The notes under the pieces: model-generated | Told to the model about the DNA's origin: nothing | The model's database searches: none | What the model saw: only the letters and a program-made list of their open reading frames with translations | Program-made: the position numbers and the translations under genes | DNA from: Myxococcales bacterium | Lineage (GTDB): Bacteria; Myxococcota_A; Polyangia; Polyangiales; Polyangiaceae | Assembly (NCBI GenBank): GCA_016720545.1 | Contig: JADKKK010000035.1 | Location: forward strand, 1-64,000 | Length of the DNA stretch: 64,000 nucleotides | Direction of reading: 5' to 3' | Shown: positions 18,686 through 28,317 of the stretch, one piece after another | Position numbering within the stretch: the stretch's first letter is position 1 | Layout of the letters: every line of letters begins with the position of its first letter

Positions 18686-20164
18686 ATGGACCTTGCCGTC
18701 GAAAACGAGCTGCTCGCTGGAAAGTACCGGGTCGAGCGCGTCCTCGGCGAGGGCGGCATGGGCGTCGTCGTCCGCGCGATCCACACCCAGCTCGAGCAGC
18801 CCGTGGCGCTCAAGTTCCTCCAGCCGGAGGCGCTGAAGCGCCCGGCGCTGGTCGCCCGCTTCGCCCGCGAAGCCAAGGCCCTCGCGCGCCTCACCACCGA
18901 GCACGTCGCGCGGGTCATCGACGTGGGCACCCTCGACTCGGGGGCGCCCTACATCGTGATGGAGTACCTCGACGGCGAAGACCTGGCCGCGCTCCTCGAT
19001 CGGCGCGGGAGGCTGACGATCGAAGAGGCGGCGACCTACCTGCTCCAGGCGTGCGAGGCCATCGCCGAGGCCCACGCCGCCCGGATCGTCCACCGAGACC
19101 TGAAGCCGGCGAACCTCTTCTTGGCGCGTCAGCGAGACGGCGGCTCGATCATCAAGGTGCTTGACTTTGGCATCGCCAAGGCGCTCGACGACGGGGCCGC
19201 GCTCACCAAGACCTCGGCCGGCCTCGGCTCCGCGCACTACATGGCGCCCGAGCAGATGCGCAACGCCAAGTCGTGCGACGAGCGCGCCGATCTGTGGGCG
19301 TGCGGCGTGATCTTGTTCGAGCTCACGACCGGGCTCGTGCCCTTCGAGGGCGACTCGGTCCACGAGGTGGTGGCGGCGGTCATCGAGCAGCGGCGCCACT
19401 CGGTGCACGAGCTGTTGCCGAACGCGCCACAGGCGCTCGCCGCCCTGGTCGACCGGTGCCTCCAGGTCGACCCCGCGAAGCGGGTGCCGTCGGTGCTCGA
19501 GCTCGCCGAGGGGCTCGCGAGCCTCGCGGACGGTCCAGAGCAGCGCGCCTCGCTCGGCAAGATCCGCCGCGTGCTCGCGACCGCGGCCGGCCCCGTGAGC
19601 TCCGCCGAGGAGGAGGAGATGATCCGGAGCCGCGAGGAGATCGCCAACGCCTCGACGATGGCGATGCCCTCGTCCGACGCGACCCAGTCGGGCCCGCAGC
19701 GCGCGGTTCGCGACGTGCCGAGCACGCTGCCGGCGCGCGCGTCCCAGCGCCCCGGCGCGGGAGCGCGCGCGGGGTGGGCTCCCTCCACGCTGGGCGCGGG
19801 CGCCCTGCTCCTCGGGCTGGCGGGCGTCGGGCTCGGCTACACCGTCTCGAACAAGCCACCGCGCGCCGGGGGCGTCGTGGCCACGCCCTCCGCGGCGACC
19901 GCAGCGACCGCGGCGACCTCAGCCGTGGCGACCAGCACAACGGCGGCCACCACAACCGCGGCCACCCCACCGGCGGCGAGCGCTCCCGCGAAGGCCCCGG
20001 ACCCGCCGCCAAGCGCGACGACCGCGACGACCGCCCCGACCGCGGGCCACCCGACGCACGCCACCCCGAAGCACACGGCGGCACCGGTCGCCTCCGCGGC
20101 GCCTCCGCCGATGGTCACGGCTGCGCCCGCCGTGACCGTGGTCCCCACCATGGGGATCAAGTGA
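18686..20164 (+). CDS. Transmembrane serine/threonine protein kinase
   Basis: The 492-residue protein is a PknB-type kinase. The catalytic domain (about 14-285) is complete: glycine loop GEGGMG at 21-26, VALK lysine at 43, HRDLKPANLF with the catalytic Asp at 138, DFGIAK with Asp160, and GSAHYMAPEQ activation-segment end. A juxtamembrane region with Ser/Thr clusters leads to one membrane helix (about 367-387). Beyond it is a roughly 100-residue Thr/Ala/Pro-rich tail that lacks PASTA or other sensor domains. Topology is kinase inside, tail outside. The ATG at 18686 places the start just before the kinase domain. Confidence 0.93.
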   Translation: MDLAVENELLAGKYRVERVLGEGGMGVVVRAIHTQLEQPVALKFLQPEALKRPALVARFAREAKALARLTTEHVARVIDVGTLDSGAPYIVMEYLDGEDLAALLDRRGRLTIEEAATYLLQACEAIAEAHAARIVHRDLKPANLFLARQRDGGSIIKVLDFGIAKALDDGAALTKTSAGLGSAHYMAPEQMRNAKSCDERADLWACGVILFELTTGLVPFEGDSVHEVVAAVIEQRRHSVHELLPNAPQALAALVDRCLQVDPAKRVPSVLELAEGLASLADGPEQRASLGKIRRVLATAAGPVSSAEEEEMIRSREEIANASTMAMPSSDATQSGPQRAVRDVPSTLPARASQRPGAGARAGWAPSTLGAGALLLGLAGVGLGYTVSNKPPRAGGVVATPSAATAATAATSAVATSTTAATTTAATPPAASAPAKAPDPPPSATTATTAPTAGHPTHATPKHTAAPVASAAPPPMVTAAPAVTVVPTMGIK

Positions 20165-20231
20165 GCGGCCCCCTCGCCTCGTCACCGCTCGCCTCGCTCG
20201 CCACCGCCTCGCCGGACACCAGGAGATCACG

Positions 20232-22586
20232 ATGAAGCACACCACCTCGAGGATCGGCATGTCTCTCCTAGGGATCACGAGCGCGATCGCCTGCGGGGGG
20301 ATCCTGGTCGACGGCCTCGGCTGCGCGGTCGCCGAGCCGACGGCCCTTTTCCTGGGGGTCAGCTCGGACATGCGCGTCGCCGACGACTTCGACTCCGTCG
20401 GCCTCTTCATTTCGGTGAACGGCGAGGTCAAGTACCAGGGTGTGCACCCCGTGAGCCCCACCGGCGAGGTGCTCTTGCCGGCGTCGCTGTCGATCCTGCA
20501 GCCCGACGAGCCGTCCACGCCGGTCCACATCCGCGTCGCTGGCTACAAGGCCTCGCAGGTCATCGCCGTGCGCGACGCCATCACCACCATCCCCTCGGAC
20601 CAGATCAGCGTGCTCCGCCTGCCGGTGCAGTGGCTCTCGACCGGCGCGACCAAGGGCCGCGCGGCGGGCGCGCCCGGCAGCGCCACGACGACCTCGGTGT
20701 CGCTCGGGGGAGTGCAGCCGCGGTCCGCGGCTTCCGACAACGTGACCTTCTCGGAGTTCGCGAAGTTCTTCTCGGGCCTCGAGCTCCCCTGCCCCGCCGG
20801 ACAAACCTTGGTCGCGGGCGCGTGCGAGAGCGTCCACATCTCGCCGAACGCCCTGGTCATGGCGAAGGGGGGCGCCCACGTGGGCGAGGTCTACGGCGGC
20901 GCCACCGGCCTCGACGCGCTGGGCAACGCCGCGGGGGGCGCCTGCTTCTCGGTGGACAAATGCTTCGCCGACTCCGAGGCGGTGCGGCCGGAGGACATCA
21001 CGGTGCGCCGCGACGGCGCCACAGTCACGGGCTGCGAGATCCCGAGGCCTCGCGGCGCGTCGCTCGACCAGTTCAACATCGCGATCGACCGTGACGGCAC
21101 GCCCGGGGCGTATGTCGCGCTGAACAGCGAGGCGCCGGAGGAGGCCAAGGAGGGCGGCTGGCGCGACGCGGGCGCGAAGCTCTCGCTGCCCCCGGCGGTG
21201 TGCGCGCGCCTCGGCGCGGCCGCCCGCGGCCTCCGCGTGAGCACCCGCTGCGTCGCGAAGCGCGCCAAGGACCCCACCTGTGGTCCGTGGTCGGCGGTGA
21301 AGAGCGAGCAGAAGCCCGACTTTGCGGGCGGGCGTTATTACACTGAGGTCGGCCCGGTCGACGCGGGCGCGGTCGACGCGGGCCGCGACGGTCCGCCGGG
21401 CGTGGTCGACGCTGCGGAAGGCGGCCCGGTCGACGCGAACTTCGACGCCGGCCCACCGGAGACCATCGACGTGACCGGCAACTCGGTGGTCGCGCCGACT
21501 CGCATGGCCTACGACAACGGCACGCTGTGGATCAAGGGCCGCAGAGGCACCACGCGCGTGGTGAACGTGGAGGGCCCGGGCGCACCCCAGGTGGTGCCCA
21601 TGATCGATAACACGAACTGCGCTTTCGGCTACGTGGGGGCGCGTGGGGGGCTCGGGGCGATCGCCTGCCACGCGGGGAGCCGGCCAGGGTACTTCGGCGT
21701 CCAGGTCGACGGCGGGCTGATAAGTGAGCGCGTGCCCAGCCCCAGCGCGCCGACGGGCGCCGTGGTCACCGAGGAGGCGCCCGTCGTCGGCTCGATCGTG
21801 TCCCCAAACCAGCAGACGTATCTCGAGTTCCTCCACCCGACGCGCGTGGACGCGGTCGAGCTCCGCGATGGCGGCGCGGCGTGGCCACCCGGCATGAACG
21901 ATCTGTTCTACCAGCCGGTAGGCCCCAACCCGGTCGCAGGCTCCTTCTTGTTCACCGGCGGTACGCACGTGTACCTCGCCCGGACCCAGGGCAGCGAAGC
22001 GACGCTGATGCCGTATACGATCGCCGAGATCCCCTCCCCCTTCTCCGGGGACCTTACCGGCGACGCGCTGTTCGCGCAGGGCCCGCACCTCTTCTTCTAC
22101 GGGACCAACGCGAAGGTGCCGCCGCCCCCCTCCGTGGAAGGCGTCATCTTCCAGGCCGCGCTGCCCGGCGCGTCGCCGGTCGCGGCGGACGCCGCGGCGC
22201 CGGAGGGCGGCACCCTCGAGGCGGGCGTGGATTCCGGCGTGCCCTGCCCGACGCGAGGGCGGACGACGGCGGCGGCGACGCAGGCCCTGCTGTGGCGAGC
22301 GCCATCACCGCTAGGTTCGATATGCACGTCGAGAACCCGGGCACCGACAAGCCGGCGCTCGTCGGCGACGATTATGGGATCTACTGGACCGACGGGCGTA
22401 CGGTGTTCTGGCTGCCCCTCGGCGCCCCGCGACGACGCCGGCGCCGGTGCGGTGCCCCTCAGCGGCACGCCCGACCCGCTCAAGCACACCTACGCCCTCG
22501 CGCTTTCGCCCAACTACGTGTATTGGGCCGCGTTCGACGGCGCGGGCGTCTGGTCTCTCCGCCGCGTGGCCAAGCGGCCCCTCTAG
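20232..22586 (+). CDS. Large secreted hypothetical protein, reading frame disturbed by two compensating frameshifts
   Basis: The open frame encodes 784 residues beginning with a signal sequence containing a possible lipobox (SAIACGG). Residues about 30-150 look like a beta-sandwich (ALFLGVSSDMRVADDFDSVGL). The middle holds a Cys-containing domain, an Asp-rich linker (VDAGAVDAGRDG) and a propeller-like C-terminal half. Between about 22240 and 22430 this frame reads Arg/Ser/Thr-rich nonsense, while the +2-relative frame reads natural sequence (FDMHVENPG, DDYGIYWTDGRTVFWLPL). After that the original frame resumes (KHTYALALSPNYVYWAAF). The true product therefore probably differs over about 60 residues. 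A ribosome site (aggaga) precedes the ATG. Confidence 0.65.
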   Translation: MKHTTSRIGMSLLGITSAIACGGILVDGLGCAVAEPTALFLGVSSDMRVADDFDSVGLFISVNGEVKYQGVHPVSPTGEVLLPASLSILQPDEPSTPVHIRVAGYKASQVIAVRDAITTIPSDQISVLRLPVQWLSTGATKGRAAGAPGSATTTSVSLGGVQPRSAASDNVTFSEFAKFFSGLELPCPAGQTLVAGACESVHISPNALVMAKGGAHVGEVYGGATGLDALGNAAGGACFSVDKCFADSEAVRPEDITVRRDGATVTGCEIPRPRGASLDQFNIAIDRDGTPGAYVALNSEAPEEAKEGGWRDAGAKLSLPPAVCARLGAAARGLRVSTRCVAKRAKDPTCGPWSAVKSEQKPDFAGGRYYTEVGPVDAGAVDAGRDGPPGVVDAAEGGPVDANFDAGPPETIDVTGNSVVAPTRMAYDNGTLWIKGRRGTTRVVNVEGPGAPQVVPMIDNTNCAFGYVGARGGLGAIACHAGSRPGYFGVQVDGGLISERVPSPSAPTGAVVTEEAPVVGSIVSPNQQTYLEFLHPTRVDAVELRDGGAAWPPGMNDLFYQPVGPNPVAGSFLFTGGTHVYLARTQGSEATLMPYTIAEIPSPFSGDLTGDALFAQGPHLFFYGTNAKVPPPPSVEGVIFQAALPGASPVAADAAAPEGGTLEAGVDSGVPCPTRGRTTAAATQALLWRAPSPLGSICTSRTRAPTSRRSSATIMGSTGPTGVRCSGCPSAPRDDAGAGAVPLSGTPDPLKHTYALALSPNYVYWAAFDGAGVWSLRRVAKRPL

Positions 22587-22730
22587 CCCCTAGCCCCTCG
22601 TGTCTCCCGAGCCGCGTTCGCTCGCGGCGTCGCGGCGTCGCGTCGGGCTGGCGCCCGCGACGCGAGGCACTTACCGTGGTGGCCCTCGGCCCCGGAGCTC
22701 CCCGGGACGCCGCGACCAGGAGGTTTTACC

Positions 22731-23378
22731 ATGGCGAAAATTGCGGTGCTCGGCTCAGGTGACGTTGGCAAGGTGCTCGCGAACGGGCTGCTCAAGCACG
22801 GGCACGAGGTCATGCGCGGGAGCCGCGAGCCCGCGAAGCTCGCGGACTGGAAGGCGAGCGCCGGAGAGCGCGCGCACGTGGGCACGTTCGCCGAGGCGGC
22901 GGCCTGGGGCGGCAGCGTGCTGCTCGCCGTGAAGGGCACCGCCGCCGTGGCCGTGCTCGAGCAGGCGGGCACGGCGAACCTCGCCGGCAAGACCGTGATG
23001 GACGCGACGAACCCCATCGCCGACGCGCCCCCGGTCAACGGGGTCCTCAAGTTCTTCACCGATCTCAACGAGTCGCTCATGGAGCGCCTGCAGAAAGCGG
23101 CGCCCGAGGCTCACCTCGTGAAGGTGTTCTCGTGCGTGGGCAACGCCTTCATGGTGGACCCCGCGCTGCCCGGCGGCCCGCCCACGATGTTCATCTGCGG
23201 GAACGACGCGGGCGCGAAGGCCGAGGTGCGCGGCATCCTCGACCAGTTCGGCTGGGACACCGCGGACATGGGCGCGGTCGAGGCGGCCCGGGCGATCGAG
23301 CCCCTGTGTATGCTGTGGTGCATTCCCGGCATGACGGGCGGCGGGTGGACCCACGCCTTCAAGCTCCTGCGCGCGTGA
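22731..23378 (+). CDS. NADPH-dependent F420 reductase-family oxidoreductase
   Basis: The 215-residue protein opens with the Rossmann dinucleotide motif KIAVLGSGDVGKVLANGL. It continues with HEVMRGSRE, a basic stretch suited to NADP binding, and VMDATNPIADAPP, all typical of the NAD(P)-binding domain of F420H2:NADP oxidoreductase-like proteins. Many bacterial members with this short architecture lack evidence for F420 use, and nothing here shows that F420 is made. The ATG at 22731 is preceded by a strong ribosome site, AGGAGG at 22718-22723. The gene stands alone between two surface-protein genes. Confidence 0.85.
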   Translation: MAKIAVLGSGDVGKVLANGLLKHGHEVMRGSREPAKLADWKASAGERAHVGTFAEAAAWGGSVLLAVKGTAAVAVLEQAGTANLAGKTVMDATNPIADAPPVNGVLKFFTDLNESLMERLQKAAPEAHLVKVFSCVGNAFMVDPALPGGPPTMFICGNDAGAKAEVRGILDQFGWDTADMGAVEAARAIEPLCMLWCIPGMTGGGWTHAFKLLRA

Positions 23379-23443
23379 GCCCTGGGGGCCGGGGGGCGCG
23401 GCGCGGCGCGCGCTCAGCCGCGCTCAGCCGCGCTTCGGCAGGT

Positions 23444-25621
23444 CTAATTGGCCTTGGGCACGGCCGAGCGCAGGACGCCCCCGTGCCGCGTGGCGACCCA
23501 CACGTTCCCGAGTGGCGAGACGGAAGCCGCGACGAACGACGGGTCGAGCGCGAGCCTCGCCTCCTCGAGCTTCTGGCCCTCCCACCGAAAGAGGAGGTTC
23601 TCCTCTTTGCGGGTTAGGGTGCCCCGTCGGACGGCGGTGACCCACACGGAGTCACGAACGCCGTCGATGTTCAGGACCTCGACCTCGGGTCCCCAAGGGG
23701 GGGTCACGTCCGTGCAGGTGGTGCCCGAAATTCGAAGCAAGCGGCGCTCGCCGAGCTCGCTGCGGACAGCCCACGCCCCGTCCGCGACCGCGTATACGGA
23801 GGAGAAGTACCCCTGGGACGACGCCGGGCACTCGATGAGGACGGCGCGGCCGCCCTCCGACCGCACGAGGCTCACTCCGCCGGACCAAACGACCCCGCCC
23901 GCGACCGAAATCGCGCCCGAGTCCCAGGTCGCGGGCTCGTCGCCGACTCGCGCCCAGGTCGCGCCGTCCCAGCGGTAGCGGTAGCGGCGGGAGGAATCCA
24001 ATGTCCCTGTCGCGGACGCCCAGAGATCGCCGTTCGCCCGATCCCGGACAAACGAGAAGACGGTTCCATCGACGGGATGGCTCGTCCACCTGCCCGCCTT
24101 CATCAGCCACATCCTGCTGTTTGGGGGGTTCGCTTCGACGACCCAAACGCCCTCCTTCGAGACAATCATCCTCGATCCGTTGGGCGGAGCAAGGAGACGC
24201 TCCGACCAGGCCCTCCCGTCGTAGTGGCGCACCGAGGTGCGCCAGGAGACGGCCTCGAGCACCCACACGTCGGCGTCGGAGACGGCGTCGATCGCCCGGA
24301 TCTCGCCCCCTCCGGTATCTCCGTGCCGTGTCCAGGCATTCTGGAGCCCCCCCGCGAGGTCACTGTAGCGTGGGCGAGTGAACAGCGCGCCGCCCTCCCC
24401 CACCACGTGCCGCGTGGACCGCGAGGCGCCAAGCGCCACGGGGAGAGCCCCCATCGGCAAGACCGTGTAGGCCCATGTCCCATCGGGCTCGAGGGAGTCG
24501 ACGGCGGGGGGAGCATCAGCAAGGCAGCCCCAGCCCCACTGGCTGCAGAACTTCCCGGCGTTGACGAGCGGCGCGTCATTATTCGTAGGCGAGCCGGGAG
24601 ACACGCCGTAGGACACGGAGCGACCGTGCGGCAGAATGGCGTCAGGCTGAAGCGTTCTGGCGCCCCAGGGTTCGATCGTCTTGACGCTCACGCCGGCCCC
24701 CAAGGTGGCAATTTCACGGCGCACATGCCCCGTGGCCTTGAAGACGTCTCGAATGACGCGCAAGCCGGGCGTGTAGTAGCCGTGATTCGGCGCGATCCCG
24801 GTCCCTCGAGCGAGCTCGGTTGCGTCGGAAATGACGGGGAACGGGGTCACCTCCGTCCAGGCGGACGAGCCCGCCGTCCAGGCGAAGACTCGGCCCGTCT
24901 TCGTCAGAATCCAGGCATGCAGCGCGCCAGTCCTCAGGTCGCGCGCCGCGCAGGCGTCGACGCTCTCGTCGACGATCGGTAGCCTCGGGAGCCGCTGCAC
25001 TGGCGACAAGTCGGCGTTTACGAGAGCTACGCTCGAAGGGTCCTCGGCCTGGGAGATGATCGCCGCGATCCCCAGGGTCGGCTCGTCGACCCACCGAAGC
25101 GCGCCGATGCGGTAGTCGCCGCCGCTCGGGTGAACGTCCCAGCCGCCATCGTGGAGGCGCACGACCGTCGTGTGAGCGGGGGCGCCTTGGGTGGCTGCGC
25201 GCCAGAAGAACGCGTACACGTTGTCGGGCCCGGTGCCCCAAATGAGGGCGTCGTCGAACGTGCCAGCGAGCTGGAACTGCTTCGTGAGGCCCACGCCGTC
25301 CCAGAGCACGATCTCTCCGTGACGTGTCACGGCCCAGACCTGCTCATCGGCCGAAACGTCCTGGCTAGCCACTGCCCACGACGACACGAACGTATTCTTG
25401 GTGACGTCGGCGTTGGCCCAGCAGAGGGGGCCCGTCGGGCAAGGTGTGAGCGACGGCGACTCCGGCCCGGGCGGGGGTGACGAAGGCAGCGCGTTCGTCG
25501 GAGACGAAGGCACGGTCGCGACGGGCGGCGGGGCGGCGTCGCCTGTCTGGAGCGAACCACAACCCACTACGATCCACGAGACAAGCGCGAGCAGGGCGGT
25601 GTTCGAGCCGTGCATCTTCAT
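23444..25621 (-). CDS. Large propeller-like lipoprotein
   Basis: The 725-residue product has a lipoprotein signal (LVSWIVVGCGS) and a Ser/Pro-rich linker (about 30-60). About 650 residues of repeated short beta-strand phrases follow, such as VWAVTRHGEIVLWDG, DVWVLEAVSWRTSVRHYDG, GVWVVEA and NVWVATRHGGVL. Such Trp-rich W-V/W-A strands followed by a G-D/DG turn are typical of multi-bladed beta-propellers that present a binding surface. No enzyme motif is visible. The ATG at 25621 is chosen because sequence further upstream in frame is antisense to the P450 gene; a second ATG two codons later is also possible. Confidence 0.7.
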   Translation of the reverse strand: MKMHGSNTALLALVSWIVVGCGSLQTGDAAPPPVATVPSSPTNALPSSPPPGPESPSLTPCPTGPLCWANADVTKNTFVSSWAVASQDVSADEQVWAVTRHGEIVLWDGVGLTKQFQLAGTFDDALIWGTGPDNVYAFFWRAATQGAPAHTTVVRLHDGGWDVHPSGGDYRIGALRWVDEPTLGIAAIISQAEDPSSVALVNADLSPVQRLPRLPIVDESVDACAARDLRTGALHAWILTKTGRVFAWTAGSSAWTEVTPFPVISDATELARGTGIAPNHGYYTPGLRVIRDVFKATGHVRREIATLGAGVSVKTIEPWGARTLQPDAILPHGRSVSYGVSPGSPTNNDAPLVNAGKFCSQWGWGCLADAPPAVDSLEPDGTWAYTVLPMGALPVALGASRSTRHVVGEGGALFTRPRYSDLAGGLQNAWTRHGDTGGGEIRAIDAVSDADVWVLEAVSWRTSVRHYDGRAWSERLLAPPNGSRMIVSKEGVWVVEANPPNSRMWLMKAGRWTSHPVDGTVFSFVRDRANGDLWASATGTLDSSRRYRYRWDGATWARVGDEPATWDSGAISVAGGVVWSGGVSLVRSEGGRAVLIECPASSQGYFSSVYAVADGAWAVRSELGERRLLRISGTTCTDVTPPWGPEVEVLNIDGVRDSVWVTAVRRGTLTRKEENLLFRWEGQKLEEARLALDPSFVAASVSPLGNVWVATRHGGVLRSAVPKAN

Positions 25622-25788
25622 CTTCTGACCTTCGCCCCTCCAGCCCAGTTCCGTCACGACCTCAAGCGATTTTGGAACTCTCTTCTTCGACAACCCTCCG
25701 AGCACGGCGTCGATCCGCCCTCGAACGCCACTCCTCGAGCATACCGCGGCTCGTGGGTTCGGCGCAGCTTCGCGCTCGACGCCGATCG

Positions 25789-27093
25789 TCAGCCGCGCTT
25801 CGTGAAGCGCACGCGGAGGCCTCCGAGGGGCAGCGGGCCCACGCCCCCTGCCCCGGGGGTCAGGTCTTGCTCCGGCAGGGTGAGATCGCGGCCGCGGAGC
25901 AGCGACGCCACGAACAGCGGGAGCACGAGGTCGACGAACGACTCCCCCGGGCACCTGTGCCCCTCCGGCGGGCCGCCGCCCTGCGGCACGTAGGCGTTCT
26001 CGGGGAGCTTCCCCACGGCGTCGTCCGTGAGCCGCTCGGGCTCGAACGCGGCCGGATCGCGGAAGGTGTTGGCGTGCTGGAGCGTGGGCCACAGAGCGCC
26101 CACGCCCTTCCAGCCCTTGGGGATGGCGTGCCCGTCGAGCTCGAGATCGCGGAGCGCCACGCCAAAGAACGTGCTCGGCGCGATGGGGTAAGCCCGCCGC
26201 ACCTCGCGGCACACCGCGGCGAGATAGCGCATGCCCATGAGGTCGCCGTACGAGGGCTCGGCGGGGAGCGCGTCGACCTCGGCGCGCACCTTCGCGGTGA
26301 CCTCGGGGCGCTGGGCGAGCACGACGACGAGCCACGCGAGCGCGCCGCTGATGCCCGCGTGCGCGGCGAAGAAGAAGTGGAGCAGCTCCATCTCGAGCTC
26401 GCGGTCGGTGAGCGCCTCGCCCCCGGGCCCGCGCGCGGCCTTGAGGACCGCGAGCGCGGTGCCCGCACCGTCGCGGGTGCTGACGGCCTCGTGGATGTAG
26501 GCGCGCAGCTTGTCACGCGCTTTCAGCGCCTTCCCGTAGACCGTGAACGGCAGGTTGATGGGCGGCGCGAAGGCGCCTTGAACCACGCGCGAGAACTCGG
26601 CGGCCATGGCCGCGTCGGACAGCTCTGGCGGCGCGCCCGCGAACAGGCGGTTCGCCACGTCGAACGCGAGCTGCTCGAGCACCGGGTTGAGGCGCGTCTC
26701 GGCGTCGAGCGCGAGCGCCGAGGTCGCGCGAGCCACCAGCGCTTGCAGACCGGGCACATAGCCGGCGAGCGCGCCCTTGGTGAACGCCTGGAGCAAGAGG
26801 CGCTTGCGCGTGCGGTGGACGTCGCCGTCGATGAACGGGACGGCGTCGTGCCCGAGCAGCTCTTGCAGGTGCGGCGGCGAGCCCTTCTCGCGGGTGAAGT
26901 TCGCCGGGTCGAGGAAGAACGTGAGCGCGCGAGGGCCTGAGAAGAAGACCACGTTCGAGCCGAGGATGCGGGTCTTCCACACCTCGCCGTGCTGCTGCGT
27001 ACGGGAGGACTGGAACGTGAACGGGTCTTCGAGGAAAGCGAGCGCCTCGCCGACGAACGGGAGCCCAAGAGAACCGGGGGGTTGGGTCGCCAT
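25789..27093 (-). CDS. Cytochrome P450 with peroxygenase-like haem loop
   Basis: The 434-residue P450 has the K-helix ExxR motif (Glu297-Arg300 in REVRR) and a haem loop PQGGGPPEGHRCPGE with the thiolate ligand Cys381. That loop matches the PQGGG...HRCPGE form of CYP152 fatty-acid peroxygenases more than the usual FGGGxHxCxG. The I-helix region reads FFAAHAGISGALAWL (about 241-255) and lacks the acid/threonine pair used for oxygen activation. The N-terminal GLPFVGEALAFLEDP resembles CYP120/CYP26-type proteins. Peroxide-driven or isomerase-type chemistry is therefore plausible but unproven. It begins at 27093 and is divergent from a methyltransferase. Confidence 0.88.
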   Translation of the reverse strand: MATQPPGSLGLPFVGEALAFLEDPFTFQSSRTQQHGEVWKTRILGSNVVFFSGPRALTFFLDPANFTREKGSPPHLQELLGHDAVPFIDGDVHRTRKRLLLQAFTKGALAGYVPGLQALVARATSALALDAETRLNPVLEQLAFDVANRLFAGAPPELSDAAMAAEFSRVVQGAFAPPINLPFTVYGKALKARDKLRAYIHEAVSTRDGAGTALAVLKAARGPGGEALTDRELEMELLHFFFAAHAGISGALAWLVVVLAQRPEVTAKVRAEVDALPAEPSYGDLMGMRYLAAVCREVRRAYPIAPSTFFGVALRDLELDGHAIPKGWKGVGALWPTLQHANTFRDPAAFEPERLTDDAVGKLPENAYVPQGGGPPEGHRCPGESFVDLVLPLFVASLLRGRDLTLPEQDLTPGAGGVGPLPLGGLRVRFTKRG

Positions 27094-27240
27094 CGGGCCG
27101 CTACGCGCGACCGGCGCCGGCGGATCGGGGAAAAAGGGGAAAGGGAAAGGGGGAGAGGGGAGACGGACGCGCGCGCTTCGGGCCGATTTTGCGCGGCGGG
27201 TCCCCGCCGGGCGGGTACGCTCCCGCGCGGAGGTCTCTCC

Positions 27241-27978
27241 TTGCCCACCGCCGCCTCGACCCACCCCATCGACAACTGGCGCGACTTCTGGAGCGCCCCG
27301 GTGGCCCACGAGTTTCAGACCGAGGAGAGCTGGCGGCTCAACGCCGAGCTGTTCGTGGAGCGGTCGCACGCTATCCTGGACTACCGGCCCGACGACATCC
27401 TCCTCGACGTGGGCAGCGGGCCGGGCGTGACCGCCGACCTCTTGCGCCGACGGGTCGCCGAGGTTCATTGCGCCGAGGTCTCGCGCACCTTCGTGGAGGC
27501 GGCGCGCGCGCGCTTCGTGGACGTCCCGAACGTGGTGCTGCACGAGCTAGGTGCAGATTACACCGATCTCGCGTTCCTCGCGCCACGTCGCTTCTCGCTC
27601 GTGCTCTGCAACAACGTCGTGCAGTACTACCGCAGCGTCGAGGAGGTGGAGCGCCTCATCCTCTCGGTGAAGGCGATCGCCGCGCCCGGCGCCCGGCTCC
27701 TCATCGGGGAGATCCTCACCGACTCCGGGGTCGCGGTGCGCTACTTCCGCGACAGCCTGCGCGCCGCTCGCAGGGAGCGGTACCTCGGCCTCTTGGTGTC
27801 GGGATTCCTCCAGCTCGCCAAGATTCGCTACATGAAATACCGCAACGCGTTCCGCACGTTGGAGCTGCCCGTCACCGAGCTCCAAGGCATCGTGCGCCGC
27901 CTCGGTCTCCGCGCCGAGATCCTCGACACGCAGCTCTCCTTCTTCCCGCACCGCGTGCACCTGCTCGTGCACTTCTGA
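27241..27978 (+). CDS. Class I SAM-dependent methyltransferase
   Basis: The 245-residue protein contains motif I of class I methyltransferases, LLDVGSGPGVTADLL, then VHCAEVSRTFVEAAR, RFSLVLCNNVVQYY and a post-core LLIGEILTDSG strand. The start is a TTG at 27241 preceded seven bases upstream by a good ribosome site (GGAGG around 27229-27233); no ATG or GTG fits as well. The 147 bases to the divergent P450 gene are likely a shared promoter region. P450 plus methyltransferase side by side suggests a small tailoring unit. The substrate is not apparent. Confidence 0.88.
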   Translation: MPTAASTHPIDNWRDFWSAPVAHEFQTEESWRLNAELFVERSHAILDYRPDDILLDVGSGPGVTADLLRRRVAEVHCAEVSRTFVEAARARFVDVPNVVLHELGADYTDLAFLAPRRFSLVLCNNVVQYYRSVEEVERLILSVKAIAAPGARLLIGEILTDSGVAVRYFRDSLRAARRERYLGLLVSGFLQLAKIRYMKYRNAFRTLELPVTELQGIVRRLGLRAEILDTQLSFFPHRVHLLVHF

Positions 27979-27993
27979 GCGGCGGCAGCGCCG

Positions 27994-28317
27994 TCAGCGC
28001 GTCGGCGCGTAGAGCTCGTCGAGCGGCGGCACCGCGAAGCGCCGGCGGAGGTCGGCGAGGGGCACCGCGAAGTCCTCCCGGAAGTCCCAGTCGCGCGACA
28101 GATCGCAGCTCACCCGCGCCCCGCGGCGGTGGTGCGCCATGTAGCTCCGCGGATCGATCTGGCCCGCGATGCCCTTCGAGAACGGCGAGATGCGGAGGCC
28201 TACCTGGAACTGCAGCACCGAGGTGAACACCCAGAAGAACGGGTCCTCCTTGCGGAAGCCCGCCATGAAGGCGACGACCTCCGCCTCGCCCGCGGGCGTG
28301 ACCGGATAACCGCCCAC
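27994..28317 (-). pseudogene. 3' remnant of an unidentified gene, 5' end lost
   Basis: About 107 codons on the minus strand read as natural protein, with EVVAFMAGFRKEDPFFWVFT and FSKGIAGQIDPRSYMAHH. The reading stops making sense at about 28317, where the opposite strand becomes the end of another gene. In-frame sequence further upstream is only the antisense of that fragment. There is no credible start codon with a ribosome site; the best internal candidate is a GTG at about 28317. I do not recognise the family. Best read as the 3' half of a gene whose 5' end was deleted. Confidence 0.5.

Noticed and set aside
22731..23378. Evidence for coenzyme F420 metabolism
   Set aside because: The protein has the NADP-binding domain of the family, but no F420 biosynthesis gene is present and many homologues do not use F420.
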